64,000 nt of DNA. It comes from Nephromyces sp. MM_2019. Lineage: Eukaryota; Apicomplexa; Aconoidasida; Nephromycida. The notes beneath the pieces are model-generated. The model worked only from the letters and a program-made list of their open reading frames with translations. It had not been told where the DNA came from and ran no database searches. This document shows, one piece after another, positions 50,073-61,093 of this stretch (within the stretch, counting starts at the first letter, position 1; each line of letters opens with the position of its first letter). Made by a program: the position numbers and the translations under genes. The DNA lies in contig JADHZB010001643.1 of the NCBI GenBank assembly GCA_015657535.1, forward strand, positions 1 to 64,000, in the 5' to 3' direction.

Positions 50073-52679
50073 GCGCTAGATAACTTCAATACAAGAATCG
50101 GCCGAACGTTCTGCCCAAATATATTACTCTACCAACACGGGCACAACGCAAGGAGAGCCTACCCCTTACATAATGAAAAATACAGCATAGCTCACGAACT
50201 TGCACCGAGAACAGGCCTAGACGTGCGACTACACTAGATCCATCTCCATCGGAAAGCCATTACTCGCTACCTCCAGACGGCGCGCTATCAAAAAAATACC
50301 TTAAGGCGATGAGGAATAAACACACTATGACCAATGGTAATCTAGCACAACTTACAAGCGGTGAAAGAGCGCAAGCCAGCCGTGCAACTACACAAGGCTG
50401 CCAGTAACCATACAGTTTGACATTAACTCAGTATCTCTGCAATCGTCAAGCCATGGCGCAAGGCCAATTAAAGTAAATAACGCGTACCGATATTACCGCG
50501 AATAAAGAGTCCATGCTCACGCTACCCATATCTATAGAGCGCTCTACAATACCCAAGATAATAGCTGCTAAGAATAAACGGAAGCAACACTAGAAGGCTT
50601 CAACTATACACGGAAAGAACATCAAATAAATATCGCCGTAAAACACGAATGTCTATAAAGCGGATGAAACGAAAATATACAGCTGCCAACGCATCGCTTC
50701 AAAACTGACTATAACGGAGTGAGATAGGATTTATTGTAACCATCGTTTCTACGGATAAGGCTGCATTAAAATGGCTACCTCACCAGGATAGGTGGCAATA
50801 GTATCACGCTCGCGGGCATTCGTAAAGCTTGTGGTAGCTACAGCAGCACGAGACCATTTGAGCGTCGCAACAAGCACGTAGTGATTCATGAAGCATGACA
50901 GGATTGCCGTAATAAGACCGCAGAAATGATAGTAGCTACAACTCATCGAAGCAGGCCAAGTACGATTTTCACCGCTCTAAATTATAAATTCGCGGCAACA
51001 TATACTGCAAATGAAATCGCAATAGCGACAAAATCTCAACGCAGACAGTTGAATTCACAAAACACGTTAAACATCACAATTATACACTACATCGCATCAA
51101 CCGTTAAACAATGTAAGCAAAGCACAAAATAATAGTGAAATAAGTATGCAGCTCAGTTATCTGTGGCATATACATCACAATGCGATAATCCAGCAATAAA
51201 GATGGAAATCGCGATCGCCAATGCCATATCATCACCGCTGCAATAGCTATATTGCGTATGTTGCAGTCCTCAAGGATAATGAAGACTGCCATACCGTTAT
51301 CGAAGAATATGGGGCATTAAAAGCGATATATATTCCTCCCCCAGGTAAGTATGGAGGGGTTTCGCGGGAGGGGGGGGGGTTAGCATGCTTGGCGGTCGTA
51401 TCAATGCCAAAGCGAGCTATCAGGAGGTGATCACAAAGCATGTCATCGTCATTTCTTGCCCCGCGGCGCTCATTAGCGGTATTCTGCTCGTCCATTGCAG
51501 GTTCTTCTGCCGTGACGCGGGTCTATACGCGTAAAAGCTCATCACAAGTCTCCATTACGACAGTGTGATGTTGCGACCTCCATCACAGGTGATCACGGCA
51601 TTCCCTCAATTAGTCCCAAGGATAACAGGACGGCGCCAGCCGGTAGCAGCCGCTAATCGACGCCTTTGCGATGGTTCTGCGCATTCCGATAAGTTCGCGG
51701 CACCTAGAACTCTTTGACGTGGCTATTCGGCATGAGCGCAGCCCTACATCGCGTTGTAAAACCTGACGTGGAGGGCTAGACGCCCGCTTGCTGGCCTTAG
51801 AAGCGAATCAGCGCCGCGGGTTGAGGAGACTTGGAAATTCCGTGTTACCGATGTACGCTGAGGTAAAGGCCTTCGATTTATAACAATGAAGCAACACGAA
51901 CATTTAATTTGTGTCCAGGGTATTTGTATTTAGTTTCAATATGGGCCCCCCCCCTTTAGACTAGGAGGGATTATGTTACTTTTCGCTCCATCTACTTTTT
52001 TTCCGTTGCATGTATCGCACCTAGCCTTACCCTTCTTGGAAGATGCGTTTTATCAGCAGTAAATTTACAAACTAGTGGTGCATGATATATCTAATGGTGT
52101 CTCGTGGATACTCGACTATTATTAGCATTTTATCCTAAAAGTGTAGCATGATTAAACTATGCGCAGGCAGAACATTTCTTATTCCGCTTTTTCAGCAATA
52201 CCAGCGCATTATCACCTGCATATGTTTTGAGTATGCACATAGCAATAGTACGAATAGAATGTCTCGCTTGATGTCTCAGCAGTTTCCGGCCTTTGTTGAA
52301 TCCTTTGCCCTTGAAATTGGCTTTTCTATTGTCTTAATAATGTATTTGTGCGCTTGTAGGTACCGAATAATTGTGATGGCTTAATCATTAGCAATAGGTG
52401 GGTCGAACAGGAATTCTTCGAGTTGTATCACATGACCCTATATAACCTTATAATTAGTAGAGCTAGAATTCCAACAAGCAACTCCTGGAATTCGGTATTA
52501 CAGCAGACTGTGCACAAGGAGCAAATGTACAATGGATTCGCTGCGCTGCAATGGTGTATCTACACTTGACGCGGTGGTTCGCCACCCGTGGACAATGCTT
52601 AATGCAGTAGCAACATCCATTTATAAGTCTTCTAGCACAGTTCTCTGTTTACCGTCAATGCGCTTAGGGTTGTCTCTTC
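50073..52679. other. intergenic stretch, no supported gene
   Basis: No exon chain found. Short open frames (50749-50946, 51221-51495, 52148-52384) are scattered on both strands without splice context. A G-run of about ten bases near 51370-51379 and a C-run near 51946-51954 are present. Confidence 0.45.
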
Positions 52680-53867
52680 ATGGAAGACTACGGTGATCAG
52701 GTTTTTCGGCAGTTGTTTTCGACTCTCAGTGCCACCGAATCATCGGTGCAGCTACTAGAGTACCAGATACAACATGAGCAGTCCAAAAGAAATGCGCTTC
52801 TTAAAGAAATAGAGAGGGTAATGAATACTTTGTTTAGAAAGAAAGTCTTGCCAACCAGGGTCTTAATATTTAGGATGAAGTTGAGGTTAAGCTTCTTGAG
52901 CAGAGTCTGAAGTATGCTGTGCGAGCCAGAGATGCCTATGTAGGAAGACATCAAGAGAGGGCTTTACAACTCTTTTGATTCTCATAACAGTGCACTTAAA
53001 ATTACGCTTACCCTACAGGCCACGGTTGATGAGTCAATGATGGCGTCGATAGATACATCAATGGTGACTGCGTCTGCGGGTCGTGAGTTCGGTGGGTGTG
53101 CCACAGCTTGGCTCCGCCTGCTGATAGTGTGTATCTTCGGCATGCGCAAATCCGCAGCGTATTAGAATTATTTTTGATGTTTAGGCTGTCAGTCACCTGA
53201 TATCGATGAAGCTACACACGCGAGTGACCCATACTGTCTCAGACTTGACGCTTATATGAAGCTGCTTGAGAGGGGTGCCGCAATACCTCAGAAAAAAGAA
53301 TGGAAGGAGGTATCTAATTTTTTGTGGTGGTGCTGCACTACCAAACAAGCGGCGAATCATCTCAGGTTCATGCGAGAAATGGACTTCTGTATGCATAATT
53401 TGGCATCGTGGACAGGTTGAAAACCAAGCGAATGGACTAGAGCAGCTTTTGGACGAAGTTAGCGCTGTGCTTAAGTGGGTGACAAACGACGATATATGTG
53501 CAGCCATCTTGGTAACTTATAGTTAATGTTGTCATAAATAATTGAAATGATGTTGCCTAGTGAAAAACGCTTTCCTCTATTGAATAAACAGCTGCGCCGA
53601 TTCCGTCAGTGGGACTCTGAAAAAACGGAGGGCGCCAAAAATGTGCGGAATACACTGGAGCTATTACTTGAAGAGCATCCTGAAGCTCGTGCAGCACAAA
53701 ACTGCAGCGATACGAACCTATTACTTATAGCGGTACCTAATAACTATCATAACGGCCTGCTTCCTATGTTATATTTGTTCCCTTAGTTTGAAGCCTTTCG
53801 AAGAATCGCTTTACAAGACAAATTCGATGGCAAAGATGTAACTTATTTTATGAGTGCATCAGAATGA
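52680..53867 (+). CDS. 224-aa coiled-coil protein, seven exons
   Basis: Exons 52680-52817, 52874-52939, 53019-53079, 53185-53309, 53416-53478, 53592-53732 and 53787-53867 (TGA) join in phase to exactly 225 codons. The N-terminal 68 aa form a coil (around LLEYQIQHEQSKRNALLKEI, continuing EVEVKLLEQSL). A Met/Ser/Thr-rich linker follows, then a second coil (around QANGLEQLLDEVSAVLK and NVRNTLELLLEEHPEA). The protein ends FMSASE. There is no signal peptide or membrane segment. The size and two-coil layout would suit a subunit of a cytoskeletal, spindle or kinetochore assembly, but this is inference from shape alone. Segment 53310-53415 is also open in frame, so retention of that intron is an alternative, but that frame meets a stop at once after 53415. 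Family not recognised. Confidence 0.75.
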
Positions 53868-54613
53868 ATATTTCCCAGTAAAACAATTGGCTTTCAATTT
53901 TTTCAGATACCATATTTTCTTAACTTCCTTGGATTAATTGGATATGGTGAAACTGCTTATGAACCGAGGGTATGCACTGAATGAAGCATTAGGCAACTAT
54001 GACATCCGTAGCGAGCGCAAGTCCAGCCCCCCTCACTTTCTAACAGTAGTAGCCATCTGCAGTAAATTACGAGTAGAAACCTTCACAAGTTTTACACATT
54101 CCCAATTGTAATTTCCGTGTATTTACCATATTCACTTACCATAGTACTCTGAAGAAGTAACTGCATCAAGCTAGTGTGGGCTAGCTGTATTGATGTGAGT
54201 TGCTGTTTTCGTAGAACTTTCAATTTTCAGGTAGTTACTTAAGCAATTGAGAACACATTTGTAATACATTTCACTTGCTTTAACTGATGTGCGTGATTCA
54301 CGTGCTGTAGCAAACTAACTTTACGTCAATTTAGCTTTACGTCAACCAAGCCTACCAGTAGCTCCTGCTACTGATGAGGCTTGAGCTACGTTCAATCTAA
54401 TGGGTTGCATAATCCATGGCTTTATTTCATTGCAAGAAGTAAAGGTCTTTTTAACGGTGTGAGCTGCCAATTTCTGTCTAATTTTTGGCACAATAGTACT
54501 TGAATTAACTTTTTTGGCAACCAGTGCATATATTTTCTTGCTTTGTTCAAGTACGGGAATAAGTGATATATTTTACCCAAATTCTCCGTATCGATTCTGG
54601 CCTATTGAGGTCC
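53868..54613. other. convergent intergenic gap
   Basis: Nothing supported. It lies between the + strand coiled-coil gene and the - strand small secreted ORF. A weak direct repeat, TTTACGTCAA(T/C), occurs around 54320-54350. Confidence 0.45.
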
Positions 54614-54931
54614 TCAAATGTTCTTTTTTATTTGAACCAGTAATTCTACTTCTTGCGAGACAAAACTGGCGATTGCCTTATAGCCAAATTTTCTCTCGAA
54701 TACAGAGCTTAATCCAGGCCCTAGCTTAGTAGCAAAACCGCGATACGCGCTTATAACGTATGGCCAGCTTGGCAATCTCAAGCATATACATATTGAAACG
54801 ACTTCCGGTATTGATACTTCAGCACAAGCTACCGATAGCACTAGCGAGAAAGCGATATATCCGTAGAGGATTATAAGCGGTAGACGTGCTGCTGGTGGAG
54901 CTAAGCGGAGGCACAATGGGGTGTTGTGCAT
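54614..54931 (-). CDS. possible 105-aa secreted or membrane-anchored protein
   Basis: A single uninterrupted frame from ATG 54931 to TGA 54614-54616. After a short basic N-terminus comes a strong hydrophobic stretch (LPLIILYGYIAFSLVLSVAC, about residues 17-36) that could be a signal peptide or anchor. It is followed by a mixed, basic mature part of about 68 aa (around ATKLGPGLSSVFERKFGYK). It lies only about 150 bp downstream of the EGF-module gene, on the same strand. No Cys pattern or family is recognised. The gene may be real or a fortuitous frame. Confidence 0.42.
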   Translation of the reverse strand: MHNTPLCLRLAPPAARLPLIILYGYIAFSLVLSVACAEVSIPEVVSICICLRLPSWPYVISAYRGFATKLGPGLSSVFERKFGYKAIASFVSQEVELLVQIKKNI

Positions 54932-55082
54932 GGTCTGTTATTAATTAGCATGAAGGTATAGTTTTTTTACCATTGCAACAGGTGGTCCCCTAGACATTGA
55001 ATCATTGTCTTGCCACGACTTGGACATTCTTGCAATGTTGGAGTAACAGTTAGTCAGTTATAGTATAAAGGTATTTTTAGTT

Positions 55083-56816
55083 CTAGCCGGCAGGCTGAGT
55101 AAACAGGCCCTTTAGCAACTGTAGATTCTTCGAGCAACAGTCAGTGCATGCCCCAAAGCAGCACCACATCAGGACTAGCAATAAGGCAGCGAATACCACC
55201 CACCACGTGACAAGTTCTCCTGCATTGGTGTGACAAGAAAAAAAAGGACTCTTAAGTCTATAATGAAAAGCCTATGCGTTTATTTCAGGTAGCCGGTCTT
55301 AGATATATGTCTAATCCGACGCCAAAAAATCTCAAATTGTTATATTTTTCAGCTCTATGATATCCGCTTATTTTTATGAAGCGAAATATGCTATCTATTT
55401 ACTTATATCAAAATTAAAAGTATCAATAATTCTTCTGGTTTTCAATAAATAAAAGCAAGTCTACCACCCCTGCGACGGTAGTTTTGGAGGCTAACCTGTA
55501 ACTATTTCTCCGGAAACTCCAGCGATGCCGTATGACTTCTTGACTGAGAAATATGATGCTCCATGGAATCACCAATAATGATTTAGTACAGCGCAGGCAA
55601 GTGGGGCAACAATTCTAATTCTACTATGATAAGTGGGTGATCCATTGAATTTTCTTGGTTGCAGGAAAAATTTAGGGGTGCCCCGAGAAGTAGCTCGACT
55701 TGTATTCGCAAATTTTTTTCTTCTGAGCATCCTTACTACCTACCTGTGCATCCTGGGGGCACTTCGACCTTAAAAGTACTACCAGATGGCCAGGACAATT
55801 CCGAATTAGGAACGCCTGTGGGTTGTGACCAGCCATCGTAGCAGTTGCAGATTACTCTGTTCACCCCAGCGATAAATTCGCATTCTCCCTGCCCACAAGG
55901 ATTCGTTTCTTGGCTTACGCAAGGATTTGAGTTTATCTCGCAATTTACCCCACTCGAAAAATTGTCACACTCACAGCGATAGTATGGGTCTGATGAGGTA
56001 TTTATACACTTTCCTGAGATTGTAACACACACCGTAGGGGCACGTATTGCTCGTCGCCATTAAGATTTTGCTTCGAGGCTTATTCGAGGTAAGTAGAGCG
56101 GAGGGCTGCTTTAAGAGAGCACATTTCGTTTGTGTGGCACGAAACAATATAGTGCAACTGCGAATGCTTCAATTAGAGTGCTAATTAGGAACCTAAACAA
56201 ATCTTGAGCAGGTGCCAATCCTGTTAAAAGAAACAGTGGCACAAGGTAACTCTATGCTTTACACCAGACTGCAATATCAGCACATTTGTATAACGGGTAG
56301 GTGTCTACAAAAAAACGACCCTCCTCTATCAGGTCAGTACAACTTCCAGTTAAAAGTCTTCCTCTACATGCTGCAAATGCAAGCAAGCAGGGCTCTATCA
56401 GCCATGCTACTACAGAAGGGCATAAGCCCACACACACGCCAACCTCGTTTATTCGCAACTCAAGCATATAAAGACCTGTCTTTCGTGGCAACCCTGAACC
56501 TACCAGAACCACATACAGAGGCACAAGTGCTTCCAGCTGCGAAACCCTTCGGCATGTTGCAATCGACAGTACATATCGAAATTTGTGTGCCGCAATCCCA
56601 TCCAGATCGACCTGGAGGACATAAACACAAGTTCCTGTCGGTGCTCGCGGAGAAATAGCAGTCTCCAGCCTGACAGGAGTGTGAAGCTCCGCATGGAGTG
56701 GCTTCACAGTATGATATACCCAATTCCCACACCAATGCGGCAGCCATAGCTATCGCTGCCACCCGTTTCCTTGAGGTAGCATCCCTCTTTGTACTCCTAT
56801 GAACTGCATCGCCCAT
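55083..56816 (-). CDS. type I membrane protein with EGF-like modules (micronemal-protein-like)
   Basis: Three exons, 56816-56504, 56049-55744 and 55219-55083 (TAG), join in phase to 252 codons, 251 aa. An N-terminal signal sequence with a long basic n-region (hydrophobic core about 19-30, AAIAMAAALVW) precedes Cys-rich modules. The first is a full six-Cys EGF (about 42-76, CGASHSC to GWDC), then a looser module spanning the first intron (to about residue 145), then an EGF-like unit (NPCGQGEC, ICNC, closing at PPGC). The last exon encodes one membrane helix (TWWVVFAALLLVLMW, 211-225) and a 26-aa cytosolic tail with five Cys within its first ten residues (CCFGACTDCC), probably palmitoylated. 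This resembles small apicomplexan micronemal EGF proteins that escort adhesins. The tail lacks the acidic, Trp-containing end of those that bind the motor linker. The acceptor at 56050 is the weakest point of the model. Confidence 0.82.
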
Positions 56817-59800
56817 GCTAGCAGCAGAAAAGGGAAGCAAAACTTTTTTGCAGAAAGGCTCATGCACAGTTAAATATAACTTAAGAGAAAAGTGAAGCCT
56901 TCTGTTGCTCTGCAAATGAGCAAGCAAGAATTTTACAGCATATCGCAGATAAGAGAAATTTTACTGGTGTAATTCTTACGATGCAGCAAAATCCAAGTTT
57001 TTGGGGATAAGCTGCCATGAGGATGCTGTGAAGCTTTTAGCGGTGCAGTAGGGTCAGCGGATATAATCGTGTGTACCAGCATCAGTAATGGGAGTGCCTA
57101 GGGTTTATCAAAGTATCGCTAGCTAGGATGGCAACAGTGAGAAATAGGGGTTGAAGCATTTCCCTTCTATGGCTCTATTATGTGAAAAAATTCATATGAA
57201 TGCTTAAAAGTTATTTCTGTGAGAAGCAAGGCGAAAAAGAGTTGTTACTCCGCCTTGCCGGGTCTTTTACAAAGATTTTCCTTCTTGGTCGCGCGCTAAG
57301 CCTATAGGCTGCGCTACATGTATCTTGGGGCTAGCATGTGTATTCGTAATGCATGGCGGATCGTAGATCATAAAATTGTTAGTTTTGTAGGTGTTCGAGG
57401 GAAGAATGCATTTGAGTAAGCTACCACGTAGGAAAGACAAGCAAGCCAAGGTTTTGTTTTCTTAGAAGGCTAAGATTGTAGTTGTCTGCATCTGATTCAG
57501 GAATAGCTTTTTTTCTACGTTCCTTTTGTGTTTCTCGTGTGGATATACAGCCCCCCGGCACGACAAAAGTGTGTTTGCAATCGCTAGGCAGCACAAGTGG
57601 CTAGTTACTGTAGTTTTTAGTATGCAGGTAATTTCAACAAATTCGGCAGTGGATTACTTCGCTGTGAAAGGAGCATCTAAAAGAGGCTAACATACATTAC
57701 TTATTTGGCGCAATATATCGCACTTGATGCCTTAAAAGAAGTGCTATTAAAGGCTTTTGCTGAGGTGTTACAAGGTCTAATCATAGTGCTAACCCTAAAT
57801 AGTTTTTCAAGGCATACCGCGACATCAATTTGTACTTAAAAGTCGCGACAAATCATCTAAAATTGAAGTTTTGCTCCTTTTCAGCAAGAAAAATTTACAG
57901 AGAAGTTACAGAAAAATAATCACAGCACTGACTAATTAAAAATACTCCATTTATGCGGAGACAGCTGCTTCATCAGACCCAAATAATGGTTTTACAAATG
58001 AACTAGTTTGCCGTATCTGTGATTGATGGTAATCCTGCCAGATTTCCTGTATCAATTTGTAGAGATAAATGAAGGAGTGCAAACCTAGTCTCATTATAGC
58101 GTGAATAGGACGAAGTCATTGAAATCACAGCAAAACAGTGTAATTGATGTATTGGGCTAAGTTATATACATGGGTCAGCCGGATAGCTTCGAACCCAAGG
58201 CACGAGAGAGCCTTCTGCTGTAGACTCATCATGGAAAATCTCAGCCTTTTCACGGAGACAGCTGAGAAGCTAGCGTGTTCAAGGTTCATACACAGACTAC
58301 ACATCCTGCATAGCCCTAATCCGATCTAAAGGTGCCACTGTTTCAGTTTTGAAAAAATTCCTCTATATATGATTCGAATTTCAAAGCATTATTTTCTGCT
58401 GCAAATCATAACATAAATGATGCATTTCAATATAAGAGTTACTGCATATATATATGATTTATCATCATAACGTACAAGTAGGGAGCAAATTTCATCAAAA
58501 ATATAGTGGCTAAATAGCTAATATCTAATTCCTTAAGGAATTTATTGTATATTGATGGGTATTTTTAGGCGCTACTTTAAATAACTATTCACAATGTAAC
58601 CCCTGGTGTTACCAGGTAATATTGCTATGATTACGGTTGGAAATGCCGTAATCATAGAGCATAAGCTGAGCGCGATATTTTGTTGACTAGGCGGTAATTA
58701 TCTCCGCAGTATCAAGCTATATTGCATATTTGGATAACTTTTTGTCCCATGCAAATCTTTATCTATTCCATTCAAGTCTTTATCTATTCTACACAAAATT
58801 TTATCTATATAGAACTTTGTTTTCTATAAAGTATAAGGAACTTCCAAAACTATATACTTTAATTAAAAAAACCACTAAAATAGAGGTAATAAGTTATTCA
58901 ATGGAGAAGATGAAATTAGCCTTGCTAATGATGAAAAAAAGATGAATTTTGGGGATTCATCCGGGGCTATATAAATACCGATAAACTATGGTTTTTCTCC
59001 GCTTAAAGCTAAGACTGTCAAGCTGTGTGCTCCGTGTCTGGCGACTGCTTGGTAGTGCGAATCCACGAGCAGCACGAAGCAAATATATCATGCGAACAGG
59101 TGTGACTTCTAAAATAGGAAAGCTTGACTCTTTGTTCTTTTTCACGTTTGTTTTGGCTGGTCTCAACCTTTTCTAGGTTCTACATTTTGTGATTCTAAAT
59201 ACTCTCAAGCAGCGCCATTTTTAGCTAGGCCGTCTTTCAGCTTATACCCGACAGTTTGATTTAATAAGCAAAGAAAGGCCAAGAAAATCAACCGAAATAA
59301 AAAAAAGAGTATACTATGAACTCTTTCCACTGGGGTTTATTTATAAAAAGGGTCTAGTAAGTTCGAACCAAGAAACTAGCTGATGGTCCTCTTCTTTTCT
59401 ATCGTTTTAAAGGCTGGAAAGTATAGCCTTTATGGTCTGCTGCGCCACGATTGTTTTTAGCAGGTGATAAGACCGTTAGCGCAACCAACTTCCTAAGAAA
59501 AAGACTAGCAAGGAAGGCGGAAGCAGTGCGCTTACGTGGATGACAAAGAGGCCATGAAAAGGATATAAAATGCAAAATTTTCGGTGGTAACAGAGAAAAC
59601 CACCAGGATTACAAACATCCACTGAAAATGTCTGGCAATGCAGAATTTCAATGCGAAAAACAGGGATATTCGCTCATTTGATTACAGCTCTGGAGGATGG
59701 TTTCACCGTCATGCACCGGGGGTGCTATATTATTACACGATGATGAGGGAAGGGGGAGAAGCAGAATAAGCCTCTATTTAGTAGATCATCGAAAAGATGT

Positions 59801-60039
59801 TGATAAGAAAGCTATAGACAATACAATGATATAGAAAATAACTTTGAATAGGGGTTTTCTTGTACAACATGTTTGAGCTTATCTCCGCAAACAGGCATCC
59901 TCCTTAGATACTATTCTAAAGTTTAGCTTTTTTTGATAAGCAAAAGCTTATGCAAGTATTTTGAGACACTGATACAACCTAGATGCTACTAAAAAGCTCT
60001 AGGCCAGAAATAATCAGTAGGGGGGCGGAAATTCAGTGG
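56817..60039. other. long gene-free stretch
   Basis: No supported exon on either strand. The first few hundred bases must contain the promoter of the minus-strand EGF-module gene. Small inverted repeats lie at 58602-58657. A short T-rich direct repeat (TCTTTATCTATTC) occurs around 58758-58790. Confidence 0.45.
58625..58657. repeat. 12-bp inverted repeat with 9-nt loop
   Basis: CTATGATTACGG (58625-58636) and CCGTAATCATAG (58646-58657) are exact reverse complements. Immediately upstream, near 58602-58616, is a smaller perfect palindrome, CCTGGTGTTACCAGG. No gene is adjacent. Confidence 0.9.
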
Positions 60040-60300
60040 CACGCATGAAACAGAAAACATACGCACAGCACGCAAGAGAAACACATAAAGTATGCAAATG
60101 AAACTTGCACCGCATGCAATAGAAAACATACGCACCGCATGCAATAGAAAACATACGCACAGCATGCAAGTGAAATACACACAGCATGCGAGTGAAATAC
60201 ACACAGCATGCGAGTGAAACACACAGCATGCAAGTGAAACTCGCACCGCATGCAATAGAAAACATACGCACAGCATGCAGGTGAAATACGCGTGGTATGT
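60040..60300. repeat. 20-24 bp tandem repeat (GCATGC core), about eleven copies
   Basis: Units such as CACACAGCATGCGAGTGAAA repeat with small length changes. Two variants alternate (GCATGCAAGTGAAA and GCATGCAATAGAAAACATA). Because the unit length drifts, all three minus-strand frames stay open across it, producing Cys/His/Leu-rich repetitive frames that are artefacts. It lies about 0.8 kb downstream of the polymerase gene stop. Confidence 0.9.
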
Positions 60301-61093
60301 AAAAAGCACAAAAAATAAACATGGAACCTACACACATGCAACACACACAACTAAATTGAAGTGAAGTAAAGCAATCGACCAGAAGCAAGGAATTTCAAGA
60401 CTTGTTCTACTCTTTAGCGAGAGTCACTATATAAGTATCAAAGGCATTTAAGAATCAACTAAATGAATCCCAATAAAGAGAGCTTAGCAATCGTTTGGCT
60501 TCATCCGCAGGAGAAAGAGTACAACAAAAAGCTCCTCATAAAAATTAAAAACAAGCAAGAAATTATACAGAAGTGTTGTGCATGTATCGCACACACGGTA
60601 TGTTATAAAAGTGCAGCCTTTTATATCTTTGCATCTACCAAGCTATAGCTGTGTAACTCTAGCTCTAACTCTAACTCTGGCTGAACCTAAAACTTTATCT
60701 AACCTTAAGACTCTAGCTAACCCCAACACTCTATCAGCTTCTAACTCTCTTATAAATCATCATATCTTCCCTGTCATGCAGTGTGTGGAGCCACATTAGA
60801 AAGTCGCTGATGTTTATACCTCACTAATTTAGCTTAGGGTGGTCGTCTGCCCCTAGGAAAGAAGCGTGTTCCTCCTCATAAATTTCGTGTGCGTGTGTGT
60901 CGCTATCAACTCTTCGCTGCTGGTTACCCTTGCTCTAGGTTTTCCCTTCTTTTGTGCCTACATTAGACTTAAAACATCAGCCTGGCAGTTATTGCTAGTA
61001 GTTAGATGAAAAGAAAATGAAGGGATTTTTTTCTGGAATACGTGCATGCTGCAAGCTGGAGCGTCTTCATTGAGGATGACGCATAATGAGACT
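60301..61093. other. 3' flank of the polymerase gene
   Basis: No gene supported. A short degenerate CTAAC-rich stretch at 60650-60760 (CTCTAACTCTAACTC and similar) resembles a minisatellite. The polymerase 3' UTR should lie here. Confidence 0.4.

Noticed and set aside
60014..60388. Three overlapping minus-strand frames of 105-124 codons rich in Cys, His and Leu
   Set aside because: They are translations of the 20-24 bp tandem repeat in all three frames; the repetitive peptides reflect the repeat, not a gene.
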